This document shows positions 37,085 through 45,960 of a stretch of DNA of 64,000 bases, piece after piece; positions within the stretch are counted from its first letter, which is position 1, and each line of letters opens with the position of its first letter. Source of the DNA: Brevibacillus fortis (GTDB lineage Bacteria > Bacillota > Bacilli > Brevibacillales > Brevibacillaceae); NCBI RefSeq assembly GCF_003013395.1, contig NZ_PXZM01000040.1, forward strand, positions 1 to 64,000. Reading direction: 5' to 3'. The notes below the pieces were generated by a model, which saw only the letters and a list, made by a program, of their open reading frames with translations, searched no databases and had not been told where the DNA came from. The translations under genes and the position numbers were made by a program.

Positions 37085-38473
37085 TTATTCGTGACCTTCC
37101 AGATCAGTAATAAGCGTCCATAATGACATACCTTTGGAAGCCTTGAACAAAAATGCATGTTTTTCATCCCGCAGCGGCAGTAGAGCAGCCATTGCCTCTG
37201 CTTTGGTCGCGAAATGTAGCTTATTCCCCGTATAAGAATCATGGAGATGGCGTGAATTCTCACCGACTGTCACGAGCAGCTCGAAGCGCTCAGCGATGTC
37301 TTGAATCAAGGCTCCGACGCCCGCGTGCATAGCCGCACTTTCTGGACCAAGCTCAAACATGTCACCTAACACGACGACTCTTGCGTGCTCAGGGTACAGC
37401 TCAGCAAACGTCCGTACGGAAGCCTCCATGGAGACGGGGCTGGCATTGTACGCATCACTGATATACACAGTACCGTGCTTGGAGTTGATCTGCTCAAAGC
37501 GCATGGCGGAGAGCTGGACGGTGGACAGTGCGTGAATGATTTGCACCGTATCCATCCCGAGCCTTTTGGCAATCGCGACAGCAGGAAGTGCATTCAGGAC
37601 ACTGTGGCGGCCATGCAGCGGAAGGGATGCTTCGAAATGTTCGCCGGAGGCAAAGCACACTTTGAAGCGGGTCCCACCCTCAACCGTTTCGATTTGCTCC
37701 GCCCAAATATCCGCCTTCTCATTAACAGAGTAGTACATGATTTCACCCGGATACAGATGGGCGACCAACCGTAGATATTCGTTATCTTTGTTGAGCAGCA
37801 CGAGCCCGTCAGTAGCGGTATGTGGAAGGAGCTCCGCCTTCGCAAGGGCGATTTTTTCACGCGTGCCAAAATGCTCAATATGGGACTCGCCGATAAATGT
37901 AATCACGCTAATATCAGGCTGCACCAGCGAAGCGAGAAGATCGATTTCCCCAGCGTGGTTCATCCCGAGCTCCAGTACAGCAGTTTGATGCTTTTCCTCC
38001 ATCTGTAATAACGACAAAGGTACGCCGATGTGATTGTTGAAGTTTTTATACGTCTTGTATACGGGAGAGCGGCTCGTAAGTACGTGAGCCACGATGTCCT
38101 TCACGGTTGTTTTCCCGATACTTCCTGTAATAGCGATGCGAGGGAACGAAAAGCTTTTCCGATAAGCGGCAGCCAGCTTTTGAAAGCCACGTAGTGTATC
38201 ATTGACGAGAATTAACCCAAAATCGTTGGGCAAGTTCGCAGGAATTTTCTCCTGATTCGAAACGAGTGCAGCTACAGCTCCTTGTTCAGCGGCTTGTAAA
38301 AGAAAATCATGTCCATCCCGTGCACCGCCTGTCAGCGCTACAAACAAAGATCCCGCAGTCAGCTCGCGGGTATCAAAGTGAACGGATGACAAGGCAAGCC
38401 CTGGGGAACCAGCGAGCAAAAGCCCTTCTGCTTTGATTGCTGCCTGATCCAGTGCAATTGGTTTCATCTGCAC
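37085..38473 (-). CDS. murF: UDP-N-acetylmuramoyl-tripeptide--D-alanyl-D-alanine ligase MurF
   Basis: A 462-residue Mur ligase that adds D-Ala-D-Ala to the UDP-MurNAc-tripeptide, the last cytoplasmic step of the peptidoglycan precursor. Seen: 'VHFDTRELTAGSLFVAL', 'RIAITGSIGKTTVKD' (P-loop), 'NFNNHIGVPLSLLQ', 'AVLELGMNHAGEIDLLA', and 'YISDAYNASPVSMEASVRTF'. Length is typical (about 455). AAGGAG precedes ATG on the minus strand. In B. subtilis ddl and murF are adjacent; here they are separated. Confidence 0.95.
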   Translation of the reverse strand: MQMKPIALDQAAIKAEGLLLAGSPGLALSSVHFDTRELTAGSLFVALTGGARDGHDFLLQAAEQGAVAALVSNQEKIPANLPNDFGLILVNDTLRGFQKLAAAYRKSFSFPRIAITGSIGKTTVKDIVAHVLTSRSPVYKTYKNFNNHIGVPLSLLQMEEKHQTAVLELGMNHAGEIDLLASLVQPDISVITFIGESHIEHFGTREKIALAKAELLPHTATDGLVLLNKDNEYLRLVAHLYPGEIMYYSVNEKADIWAEQIETVEGGTRFKVCFASGEHFEASLPLHGRHSVLNALPAVAIAKRLGMDTVQIIHALSTVQLSAMRFEQINSKHGTVYISDAYNASPVSMEASVRTFAELYPEHARVVVLGDMFELGPESAAMHAGVGALIQDIAERFELLVTVGENSRHLHDSYTGNKLHFATKAEAMAALLPLRDEKHAFLFKASKGMSLWTLITDLEGHE

Positions 38474-38492
38474 GAACTCCTTTTTCTTGGTA

Positions 38493-38569
38493 GATAAGAA
38501 TTTATAGAAATTCTTATCGACATAAGTGCAACTAAGGCTTCACCAAAAAGCTTGGACAAGCCAAGTTTT
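38493..38569. repeat. Paired hairpins upstream of murF, possible dispersed repeat
   Basis: A perfect 11-bp palindrome arm pair (GATAAGAATTT / AAATTCTTATC, 4-base loop; 38493-38518) and a second hairpin AAAA-G-CTTGG / CCAAG-TTTT (38546-38569) whose T side resembles a plus-strand terminator. Together they look like a structured intergenic unit and not like a single operator. The remaining bases to 38704 hold no gene that I can see. Confidence 0.55.
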
Positions 38570-38704
38570 CTAATGATCCAGAAGTAACCTCGAAGTCATG
38601 CTACCATGCGTTAGGTAGCGCCGCAAGACAAAAGTGAGGCAATGTGATACGATCGATTCTTACATAATGACGATTCATCTACATAAGAAGGAAAGGAGTC
38701 TCCC

Positions 38705-39028
38705 ATGGAAAAAAGTATCTTTACCAAAATCATGGACGGCGAAATCCCTGCTCGTATCGAGTATGAGGACGAGCACGTCATTGTCATTCACGATATTGCA
38801 CCAAAAGCAAGTGTTCACTTGTTGATTATCCCGCGTAAGCCAATTCCGACTCTCATGGATGTAAGCGCCGAGGACCTGCCGCTAATCGGGCATATCCACC
38901 ATGTAGCACAACTCTTGGCGAAAAAGCTGGAGTTGCCAGGTTTTCGCCTGATTAACAACTGCGGGAAAGAGGGTGGACAAGAGGTTTTCCACATTCATTA
39001 TCACCTGTTGTCCGGTTTTTACGAATAA
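38705..39028 (+). CDS. hit: HIT family protein (histidine triad nucleotide hydrolase)
   Basis: A 107-residue HIT protein of the HinT type. The C-terminal triad 'EVFHIHYHLLSG' (H-x-H-x-H) is intact, and 'IFTKIMDGEIPARIEYED' is the usual N-terminus. These enzymes hydrolyse AMP-lysine-type phosphoramidates and related nucleotides. GGAAAGGAG precedes ATG. It sits just upstream of rpsU. Confidence 0.94.
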   Translation: MEKSIFTKIMDGEIPARIEYEDEHVIVIHDIAPKASVHLLIIPRKPIPTLMDVSAEDLPLIGHIHHVAQLLAKKLELPGFRLINNCGKEGGQEVFHIHYHLLSGFYE

Positions 39029-39042
39029 AATTCAACTAAAGG

Positions 39043-39072
39043 TTGACCTTCTTTAGTCATCTATCCTATAAT
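39043..39072 (+). promoter_or_regulatory. SigmaA promoter for rpsU-yqeY
   Basis: TTGACC, 18 bases, perfect TATAAT. The -35 lies in an inverted repeat ACTAAAG (39035-39041) / CTTTAGT (39051-39057), which could be an operator or the end of the hit transcript. Confidence 0.8.
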
Positions 39073-39141
39073 GAAGTGTGACAGTCTGTTCGTACGTTCG
39101 ACTCAGGCGTCCCACGGTTTTAGCGGAGGGAGGGAAGACAA

Positions 39142-39315
39142 ATGGCAGAAATTCGAGTCAAGAAAAACGAGTCTTTGGATAGCGCACTTCGCCGCTTCAA
39201 GCGTGAAAGCGCAAAATCCGGGGTGATGGCGGAACTGCGTAAACGTCGCCACTTTGAGAAGCCTAGCATTAAGCGCAAGAAGAAATCCGAAGCAGCTCGC
39301 AAACGCAAGTTTTAA
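39142..39315 (+). CDS. rpsU: 30S ribosomal protein S21
   Basis: A 57-residue basic protein, '[20 protein letters not shown]' at the start and '[11 protein letters not shown]' at the end, which is ribosomal protein S21 of the small subunit. GGAGGGAGGG lies upstream. As in B. subtilis, rpsU is directly followed by yqeY. Confidence 0.97.
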
Positions 39316-39332
39316 TTGACGGAGGGCTCATC

Positions 39333-39779
39333 ATGAGTGTAATGGAGCGACTCGATCAAGATATGAAGCAAGCAATGAAGGACAGAGCTGCTCTAAAACT
39401 CTCTGTTATTCGCATGGTGAAAGCCGCATTAAAGAACGAAGAGATTAACAAGGGCAGACTTTTGTCTGAAGACGAAGTGCTGACCATCTTGACTCGTGAG
39501 TTAAAACAACGCCGTGAATCCCTCCATGAATTTGAGAAGGCAGGCCGCGTGGAACTTGCCTCGAAAACGCGCGAAGAGATCGACGTGCTCTCCGCTTACT
39601 TACCCGCTCAGCTTAGCGAAGACGAAATTCGCGATATCGTTCGGGAAGGTATCGCAGCTACCAATGCCTCCTCTAAAAAGGAGATGGGCAAAGTGATGGG
39701 TGCGATCATGCCGAAAGTGAAAGGCAGAGCAGACGGAAACCTCGTGCAAAAGATTGTATCTGAGGAACTACCATCGTAG
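39333..39779 (+). CDS. yqeY: GatB/YqeY domain protein
   Basis: A 148-residue protein of the YqeY family, related to the tail domain of GatB amidotransferase. '[20 protein letters not shown]', '[20 protein letters not shown]', '[14 protein letters not shown]' and '[17 protein letters not shown]' are hallmarks. It may bind tRNA or assist aminoacylation; the actual role is not established. It is co-transcribed with rpsU. Confidence 0.93.
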   Translation: MSVMERLDQDMKQAMKDRAALKLSVIRMVKAALKNEEINKGRLLSEDEVLTILTRELKQRRESLHEFEKAGRVELASKTREEIDVLSAYLPAQLSEDEIRDIVREGIAATNASSKKEMGKVMGAIMPKVKGRADGNLVQKIVSEELPS

Positions 39780-39811
39780 ACGAGAGTAACACCTCATATA
39801 GATACGAACAG

Positions 39812-39847
39812 AAAAACCCAACCTGTTAAGGTTGGGTTTTTTCTTTT
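39812..39847 (+). terminator. Terminator of rpsU-yqeY
   Basis: Perfect 11-bp stem AAAACCCAACC / GGTTGGGTTTT with a 6-base loop and T tail. Confidence 0.93.
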
Positions 39848-39868
39848 TTTCCAGATGTGAAATAAATA

Positions 39869-39896
39869 TGAAACGATTGCCCCCCTCTTTCGTATA
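39869..39896 (+). promoter_or_regulatory. SigmaW-type ECF promoter for nfeD-floA-yqfB
   Basis: TGAAAC (39869-39874), 16 bases, CGTATA (39891-39896): full agreement with the SigW consensus TGAAAC-N16-CGTA. In B. subtilis the orthologous yqeZ-floA-yqfB operon is SigW-dependent, so regulation appears conserved. Confidence 0.85.
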
Positions 39897-39944
39897 CCTT
39901 ATAGCACATACGTTGAAGCTGATAGAAGGAAGGAGGTACATGCA

Positions 39945-41288
39945 ATGAGTGCAACAAGGCTAGTAAAAAGCCGCGTGCGATTGCTTTTTTCACTTCTTTG
40001 CCTGATTATGGGAATGACGATGCTTCTTGCTCCCGCAACCACCACAGCTCAGACCTATCAAAAAGCTGTCTGGATTCCAGTAGATAGCACGATCGAGCGA
40101 GGGCTGGAGAGCTTTTTAGAAAGAGCATTTGCTGACGCACAGGAGCAGCAGGCAGACCTTGTTATCTTGCATATCAATACGCCAGGTGGAGAAGTGAACG
40201 CTGCCGACCAGATCGGGCAGTTGATCCGTCAGGCTCCCATGCATGTGATAGCCTATATTGATAACCAGGCTTTTTCAGCGGGAACTTACATCGCCCTGAA
40301 TGCAAATGAAATTATTATGACTCCAGGCAGTAGCATGGGGGCAGCGGCACCGATTGACTTGGCAGGCAATGCAGCAGATATCAAGTTCATTTCCGGTTGG
40401 AGCAATAAAATGAAGGCGGCAGCTGAGCTGAACAATCGCAATCCTGACGTTGCTCGCGCGATGGTGGAAATCGATACAGAATTCCCAGGATTAAAGCCAA
40501 AAGGCACGGTGCTTTCTCTCGATGCCCAACAAGCGAAGCAGGTGGGTTATGCGGATGATGTGGTATCCAATAAGGAAGAGCTGCTCAAAAAGCTCGGTAT
40601 TCAGCCGGATTCCCTTGAGGCGATTGAGCCAACAGGTGGAGAGCTAGTCGCCAGATGGGTGACGAGTCCCATTGTGATGAGTCTTCTGCTCATCATTGGA
40701 TTGGGAGGAATTGTCGTAGAACTGTTTGCCCCTGGCTTTGGTGTCGCAGGGACGATTTCGTTTGTCGCGTTCAGTCTCTATTTCTTCGGGCATTATGTAG
40801 CGGGCTTTGCCAACTGGTTGCACATCGGACTGTTTGCCATCGGAATCTTACTGATGCTTCTGGAAATTTTTCTTCCGGGTGGCATTGTTGGAGCGATTGG
40901 CTTCGTGAGTATTGTGACAGGCCTCGTTATGGCAGCTTACGACACGCAGCAAGGACTCGCATCGCTGGGTGTAGCTGCTTTGATCACGGCAATTGTAACG
41001 TTCCTGTTAGTGAAGAAATACGGGGTCAAAGGTCTATTCAACAAGTTTGTCTTGGGTGACACGCAGCGCAATGAAGAAGGCTACGTAGCACCGCGCGATC
41101 AGCGTGAGCTGGAAGGAAAATCAGGTATTACCCTTACAACATTGCGCCCGGCAGGGGTCGTCAAGGTGGAAGGGAAACGTGTGGATGCAGTATCGGTTGG
41201 TGGTTTCATTGAAGCGGGTACCGCCATCACCGTTGTGCAAGTAGAAGGCACGCGTATCGTCGTTGCCGAACTAGAACAAAAGGAGTGA
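39945..41288 (+). CDS. nfeD: Long-form NfeD membrane serine protease (YqeZ)
   Basis: A 447-residue NfeD protein. A signal/first membrane segment ('[20 protein letters not shown]') leads to a ClpP-like protease domain ('[20 protein letters not shown]', '[20 protein letters not shown]', 'SSMGAAAPI'), then several membrane segments and a C-terminal OB-fold ('[20 protein letters not shown]'). It works with flotillin FloA in membrane microdomains under envelope stress. A weak frame from ATG 39940 ends at once, so ATG 39945 is the start, with AGGAGGT upstream. Confidence 0.93.
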   Translation: MSATRLVKSRVRLLFSLLCLIMGMTMLLAPATTTAQTYQKAVWIPVDSTIERGLESFLERAFADAQEQQADLVILHINTPGGEVNAADQIGQLIRQAPMHVIAYIDNQAFSAGTYIALNANEIIMTPGSSMGAAAPIDLAGNAADIKFISGWSNKMKAAAELNNRNPDVARAMVEIDTEFPGLKPKGTVLSLDAQQAKQVGYADDVVSNKEELLKKLGIQPDSLEAIEPTGGELVARWVTSPIVMSLLLIIGLGGIVVELFAPGFGVAGTISFVAFSLYFFGHYVAGFANWLHIGLFAIGILLMLLEIFLPGGIVGAIGFVSIVTGLVMAAYDTQQGLASLGVAALITAIVTFLLVKKYGVKGLFNKFVLGDTQRNEEGYVAPRDQRELEGKSGITLTTLRPAGVVKVEGKRVDAVSVGGFIEAGTAITVVQVEGTRIVVAELEQKE

Positions 41289-41295
41289 GCTCTTC

Positions 41296-42300
41296 ATGTT
41301 TGAAGGCGGTTTGATTCCCCTTATTTTTATGGTGGCAGTAGCCATCGTCGTACTTTCTGTTTTCTTCTCGTTCGTACCAGTTATGCTCTGGATTTCTGCA
41401 CTGGCTTCCGGTGTGAATATCGGGATTATTACCCTCGTCGCTATGCGCTTGCGTCGCGTTGTACCATCTCGTATCGTGAATCCGTTGATTAAAGCGCGTA
41501 AAGCCGGCTTGCAGTTGGATACAAACCAATTGGAGAGCCATTATCTCGCAGGCGGTAACGTAGACCGTGTAGTAGATGCGCTCGTAGCAGCACAACGCGC
41601 AGATATTCCACTTGGCTTTGAACGAGCAGCAGCCATTGATCTGGCTGGTCGTGATGTATTGGAAGCGGTACAAATGAGTGTTAACCCGAAAGTGATTGAA
41701 ACACCTGTTGTAGCAGCAATGGCAAAAGACGGTATTGAGCTGCGCACTCGTGCAAAAGTAACGGTTCGTGCCAACATCGATCGATTGGTCGGTGGTGCTG
41801 GTGAAGAAACGATTATCGCCCGCGTAGGTGAGGGGATCGTATCCACAATTGGTTCGTCAAAAGGACATAAAGACGTATTGGAAAATCCGGACCTGATCTC
41901 GAAAACCGTATTGAACAAAGGGCTGGATGCCGGAACTGCTTTTGAAATTCTCTCGATTGATATTGCCGACGTGGATGTAGGGAAGAACATCGGAGCACAA
42001 TTGCAAACCGATCAAGCGGAAGCAGATAAACGTATTGCCCAAGCGAAAGCGGAAGAGCGTCGTGCCATGGCGGTAGCCCAAGAGCAGGAAATGATTGCAC
42101 GCGTACAAGAAATGAAGGCAAAAGTAGTAGAAGCTGAAGCACAGGTACCACTTGCTTTGTCCGAAGCATTGAAAAGTGGCAAAATGGGCGTAATGGATTA
42201 TTACAACATGCAAAACATTGCTGCTGATACACAAATGCGTCAATCCTTCGGGCATGCAGGTGACAAACAAGATCCTGCTTTGCCAGATGAGAAAGAATAA
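41296..42300 (+). CDS. floA: Flotillin-like protein FloA
   Basis: A 334-residue flotillin-like membrane scaffold protein. An N-terminal membrane hairpin ('[20 protein letters not shown]', '[19 protein letters not shown]') precedes the SPFH/flotillin domain ('[20 protein letters not shown]', '[13 protein letters not shown]') and an Ala/Glu-rich coiled-coil ('[20 protein letters not shown]'). It organises lipid microdomains. It is 7 bases after nfeD and probably shares the sigmaW promoter. Confidence 0.97.
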   Translation: MFEGGLIPLIFMVAVAIVVLSVFFSFVPVMLWISALASGVNIGIITLVAMRLRRVVPSRIVNPLIKARKAGLQLDTNQLESHYLAGGNVDRVVDALVAAQRADIPLGFERAAAIDLAGRDVLEAVQMSVNPKVIETPVVAAMAKDGIELRTRAKVTVRANIDRLVGGAGEETIIARVGEGIVSTIGSSKGHKDVLENPDLISKTVLNKGLDAGTAFEILSIDIADVDVGKNIGAQLQTDQAEADKRIAQAKAEERRAMAVAQEQEMIARVQEMKAKVVEAEAQVPLALSEALKSGKMGVMDYYNMQNIAADTQMRQSFGHAGDKQDPALPDEKE

Positions 42301-42311
42301 GGGCGATTGCC

Positions 42312-42812
42312 ATGGAAGATCTCATGGATCTCGTCGTAGATTTACTGGGTTTAGTTGAGTGGATCATCCCTCTTATCGGCAAGTTCTGGTTTGTCATCCT
42401 TGGTTACTTAGGATATAAAGCTCTTGGCAAAGCCGGAAAGAAGAAGATGTCACAAGGCAAAAAAATGCCTCCGCTTACCCCGGCAAGTACGTCAGATATC
42501 CCTATGGATACTGAGGATTACGGAAGAAAGACGGTGCGGGCATCCACCAAATACGAGCCTATCCAGCCTGAATCGATGGAGGGTATTGGAGTTGAGCAGG
42601 AATGGGCATTCTCCAGTACAGCTCGTGCTTCAACGGGTCCAACTATCACAGTGAAGCAATCGGAGCCGATGAAGGTCGCTGATTTGGAACAAGCGAGAAC
42701 ACTCACATCGAAACACGGCAATCCGCGTGATGGGATGAAATGGGCACTCATTTTTGGAGAGCCGCGCTCAAAAGCTCCGTACGCCCAGCAGGTGCGACAA
42801 AGGAAAATATGA
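42312..42812 (+). CDS. yqfB: YqfB-like small membrane protein
   Basis: A 166-residue protein that is third in the nfeD-floA operon, the position of yqfB in B. subtilis. It has one N-terminal hydrophobic segment ('LVEWIIPLIGKFWFVILGYL'), then a low-complexity polar stretch, and a conserved-looking end 'MKWALIFGEPRSKAPYAQ'. No enzymatic motif is visible. The symbol is given by synteny, not by clear sequence recognition. A terminator follows. Confidence 0.7.
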   Translation: MEDLMDLVVDLLGLVEWIIPLIGKFWFVILGYLGYKALGKAGKKKMSQGKKMPPLTPASTSDIPMDTEDYGRKTVRASTKYEPIQPESMEGIGVEQEWAFSSTARASTGPTITVKQSEPMKVADLEQARTLTSKHGNPRDGMKWALIFGEPRSKAPYAQQVRQRKI

Positions 42813-42827
42813 TAACAGCAGCTAGTC

Positions 42828-42861
42828 AAACAGGTGAACTTCGGTTCGCCTGTTTTTTTTC
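42828..42861 (+). terminator. Terminator of the nfeD-floA-yqfB operon
   Basis: AAACAGGTGAAC pairs with GTTCGCCTGTTT (one mismatch) around TTCG, a very stable tetraloop, then eight T residues. Confidence 0.92.
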
Positions 42862-42984
42862 TTGATACGCAATGCTTTCGTGTCGAAATATATCGAACAA
42901 CTTGTCTTGTTTCTCGTATCCTGGTTGACTATCCTGAATGTAAAGAAAATTCTCCCGAATAGAAGAAGGGGTAGAGGTCAAGCG

Positions 42985-43182
42985 ATGAATCAACAAATTT
43001 TTGAACAAATGGGACGGTTTCGTCAAAAAGTGATTCGGCTTGCCATCTTCGAAAACAAATCAGTATATGAAACGGCGATCGCGTGCGGGTGTTCAGTTGA
43101 GAAAGTAAAACGAATCATGAAAAAATGGAAGGCGCTTACAAAAGAAAAAGAGCTAGTTTCTATTGCAAAAGAAAGCCAATAA
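42985..43182 (+). CDS. Small helix-turn-helix protein
   Basis: A 65-residue basic protein with an HTH pattern ('SVYETAIACGCSVEKVKRIM'). AGAGGT is 6 bases before ATG 42985; the longer frame from 42862 starts in the terminator tail and encodes a non-conserved segment. I do not recognise an orthologue; B. subtilis has no equivalent between yqfB and yqfC. It may be a small DNA-binding regulator for the following sporulation genes, which is speculation from position. Confidence 0.6.
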   Translation: MNQQIFEQMGRFRQKVIRLAIFENKSVYETAIACGCSVEKVKRIMKKWKALTKEKELVSIAKESQ

Positions 43183-43388
43183 GCGATGGGTTTTGTGGAA
43201 TGCATTTCAAAGATTGAGTTCTCAACTGCTTGCTAAATCGTGAGCGCTGAGGACTCTTTTTTTGTGACTGTTTTTGATGAATGCCTCTTTATGCTCGCGC
43301 ATACGCATAGATAAGAATGGTTTTGCACCTGAAAACAGATGAGATCGTCATATTCGCCAATATATAGAACGAGAAGGGGGGCTAATCC

Positions 43389-43685
43389 ATGAAGCGTTGG
43401 AGCCGCCGTCTGCGCCAGTTGGCCGGAGGTGTGTTGGATCTGCCGCAAGATGTAGTCCTGGAAGTCCCGCGCATTACGATGATCGGTCATTTGCAAATGT
43501 ATATAGAGAATCATCGAGGAGTCTTGCATTTTAGCGAAAAAGAACTTCGTCTGTTGTTGACGAACGGACAAATGATTGTTTCAGGTGAACAGCTTGTCAT
43601 CCGAGCGATTTTGCCTGAGGAGGTTCTCTTAGAAGGTAGAATCGGTGGCGTGAAATTTTTGGAGACGGGACCACAGAGCTCATAA
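43389..43685 (+). CDS. yqfC: Sporulation protein YqfC
   Basis: A 98-residue YabP/YqfC-type protein. 'LDLPQDVVLEVPRITMIGHL', 'YIENHRGVLHFSEKELRL' and 'GQMIVSGEQLVIRAI' are typical. In B. subtilis it is made in the mother cell under SigE together with YqfD. A GGGGGG ribosome site precedes ATG. I did not find a convincing SigE promoter in the 206-base gap upstream. It is followed by yqfD after 29 bases. Confidence 0.93.
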   Translation: MKRWSRRLRQLAGGVLDLPQDVVLEVPRITMIGHLQMYIENHRGVLHFSEKELRLLLTNGQMIVSGEQLVIRAILPEEVLLEGRIGGVKFLETGPQSS

Positions 43686-43714
43686 CTTTTGTCAGAGGTA
43701 GGGGGGCGGTACGT

Positions 43715-44899
43715 ATGCGGAATGGAATCAAGGAGTGGGTGGATGGACATGTAACCATTACCGTTCGGGGAAAACGGTTTGAGCGGATGCTGAATATGGC
43801 TGTACGGGATGGAATTCGAATCTGGAATATTCGCAGGGTTGGAGAAGAGGTGACTCGCTGCGATATTTTGATTCGAGATTATTTTCGTTTGCGGCCACTC
43901 TTAAAAGAGACAGGCTGTCGTAGCCACGTCGAGGCAAGAGACGGTCTTCCTTTCTGGCTGCTGCGTATACGCAGACGATCTGGATTGGCAATAGGTGCTG
44001 CTCTTTTTTTCATTGGATTGTACATGCTCTCCTCTTTTGTCTGGAGTGTCGAAGTGAGTGGGACAAAAATGGTTGATCCACGTCGAGTGATTCAAGCTGC
44101 CGAGCAAGTGGGGATTAAAGAAGGGGCATGGAAGGTCAAACTAAAAGAACCGTTGGTTTTGCAAAAAGAGCTGTTGAGTCTGCTGCCTGAAGCATCCTGG
44201 GTTGGAATTGAGATTCAAGGAACCAAGGTTATGCTTCAGGTGGTTGAAAAAGACGCTCCCGTAAAGCCGCTTGCAACAGGTCCTCGTCATCTTGTAGCGA
44301 AAAAGAGGGCGGTCGTCCATAAAATTCTCCCGGAGGTTGGTCGCAGCCAGGTTGTGAGCAATCAATTGGTAGAAAAAGGACAAGTGCTCATTTCCGGGAT
44401 TATTGGCAACGATGCCCGTCAACAAGCTGTATCGGCGCGAGGCAAGGTGCAAGGGGAAGTGTGGTATACGAGCAACACATCGGTCCCGTTAAAACAAACG
44501 ACGCACCGTCTGACGGGAGAAAAGCTGGAGCATCAATACCTGCTGGTAGGCCCCTATGCGATATACGTGTGGCCATTTGAGAAACAGTCCTTTGCACAAG
44601 CAGAAATTGCAGAACAACGTTTTTTACCCTCGTATGCGGGATATACCTCACCGCTTGGTTGGAAGACAGTAACGTACGCGCAATCAGAACCCGTTCAAAC
44701 AGAGATGAGCGTGGAGGCAGCGACGGAACTGGCTAAAAAATTCGCCAGGGAGGATATCTTGCAAAAAGCTGGGAAAGATGCGTTCATTCAGGACGAAAAA
44801 GTTTTGCACGTCACAACAGAGAATGGTAAAGTTTACGTAAGCATTCATTTTTCCGTCATTGAAGATATTGCCATTGAACAGCCTCTCGTGGGCCAGTGA
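43715..44899 (+). CDS. yqfD: Sporulation protein YqfD
   Basis: A 394-residue membrane-anchored sporulation protein. 'VDGHVTITVRGKRFERMLNM' at the N-terminus, one membrane segment at about residues 90-110 ('AIGAALFFIGLYMLSSFVWS'), then an outer domain with a POTRA-like start ('VEVSGTKMVDPRRVIQAAEQ') and a long beta-rich end. It acts at the forespore engulfment stage in Bacillus (SpoIV-associated family). It is co-transcribed with yqfC. Confidence 0.93.
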   Translation: MRNGIKEWVDGHVTITVRGKRFERMLNMAVRDGIRIWNIRRVGEEVTRCDILIRDYFRLRPLLKETGCRSHVEARDGLPFWLLRIRRRSGLAIGAALFFIGLYMLSSFVWSVEVSGTKMVDPRRVIQAAEQVGIKEGAWKVKLKEPLVLQKELLSLLPEASWVGIEIQGTKVMLQVVEKDAPVKPLATGPRHLVAKKRAVVHKILPEVGRSQVVSNQLVEKGQVLISGIIGNDARQQAVSARGKVQGEVWYTSNTSVPLKQTTHRLTGEKLEHQYLLVGPYAIYVWPFEKQSFAQAEIAEQRFLPSYAGYTSPLGWKTVTYAQSEPVQTEMSVEAATELAKKFAREDILQKAGKDAFIQDEKVLHVTTENGKVYVSIHFSVIEDIAIEQPLVGQ

Positions 44900-44955
44900 G
44901 GGACGGCAAGCAAATGACGCATTGCTGATTACCGTTGCAAGGAGATGGAAGCCTG

Positions 44956-45927
44956 TTGCACGTACAAGATGAGGTAAGAATCCCGTTTTCAGACGCATCT
45001 GAGGCCTTGCTGTTGTTCGGACCACATGACGCGTATCTAACACTGATCGAGCAAAGAAGTTCCGCCAAAATTATGACCCGAGAAGGCGAACTGGTTATTA
45101 GCGGGGATAAGCCGGAAGTGGACAAACTGACAGAGTTGATTGAAATTCTGTTACAGTTGATTCGCAGAGGGATTGCCCTGTCCGAACGAGATATCTCGTA
45201 TGCGATGTCGTTGATTGAGCGGGGAGAAGGTGCCCAGTTGCTCGATGTGTATGATGAAGAAGTCGCTCGTACCCAACGTGGCAAAGTAATCAGGGCAAAA
45301 ACTTTGGGTCAGCGTCATTACTTATCTGCGATCAAGAAGCATGACATTGTGTTTGGAATTGGACCAGCTGGTACCGGAAAAACGTATTTGGCTGTTGTCA
45401 CAGCAGTAAATGCGTTGAAAAATGCACGCGTCAAACGGATCGTTCTTACCAGACCGGCCGTAGAAGCGGGAGAGAGCCTTGGATTTTTGCCAGGAGATTT
45501 GCAGGAAAAAGTAGATCCTTACCTGCGTCCGCTCTATGATGCCTTGTACGACATGCTGGGCAATGAACAAGTCGCCAAAATGATGGAACGCGGACTCATT
45601 GAGGTTGCACCTTTGGCGTACATGCGTGGTCGTACGCTCGAAGATTCGTTTGTCATTTTGGATGAAGCCCAGAACACCACTCCGGAGCAAATGAAAATGT
45701 TTTTGACCCGACTTGGTTTTGGTTCCAAAATGGTCATTACGGGTGATGTGACCCAGGTGGATTTGCCAAAAGGCAAGAAATCTGGATTGCGCGAAGCACA
45801 GCGTATCCTAAATCCGATTTCTGATGTAGCCTTTATTCATTTCCAAGAGGGAGACGTCGTTCGCCACAGTCTGGTACAAAAAATCATCGCTGCCTATGCC
45901 AAAGAAGAAGTAGATCACGGCTATTGA
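44956..45927 (+). CDS. phoH: PhoH family ATPase / RNA helicase-like protein
   Basis: A 323-residue PhoH protein. An N-terminal KH-like segment ('LLLFGPHDAYLTLIEQRSSA') and the ATPase domain with Walker A 'GPAGTGKTYLAVVTAV', Walker B 'SFVILDEAQNTTPEQ' and 'VITGDVTQVDLP'. It is an NTPase that associates with YbeY in RNA processing. I place the start at TTG 44956, 11 bases after AAGGAG; TTG 44935 precedes the ribosome site. ybeY follows directly; pgpH, which lies between them in Bacillus, is missing. Confidence 0.93.
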   Translation: MHVQDEVRIPFSDASEALLLFGPHDAYLTLIEQRSSAKIMTREGELVISGDKPEVDKLTELIEILLQLIRRGIALSERDISYAMSLIERGEGAQLLDVYDEEVARTQRGKVIRAKTLGQRHYLSAIKKHDIVFGIGPAGTGKTYLAVVTAVNALKNARVKRIVLTRPAVEAGESLGFLPGDLQEKVDPYLRPLYDALYDMLGNEQVAKMMERGLIEVAPLAYMRGRTLEDSFVILDEAQNTTPEQMKMFLTRLGFGSKMVITGDVTQVDLPKGKKSGLREAQRILNPISDVAFIHFQEGDVVRHSLVQKIIAAYAKEEVDHGY

Positions 45928-45960
45928 TAAATGGCTTTACAAAAAGGAGATCGTTTACCT

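Noticed and set aside
43290-43388. SigE promoter for yqfC-yqfD
   Set aside because: CATA-like elements exist near 43300 and 43350, but no pair with correct spacing to the SigE consensus was found.
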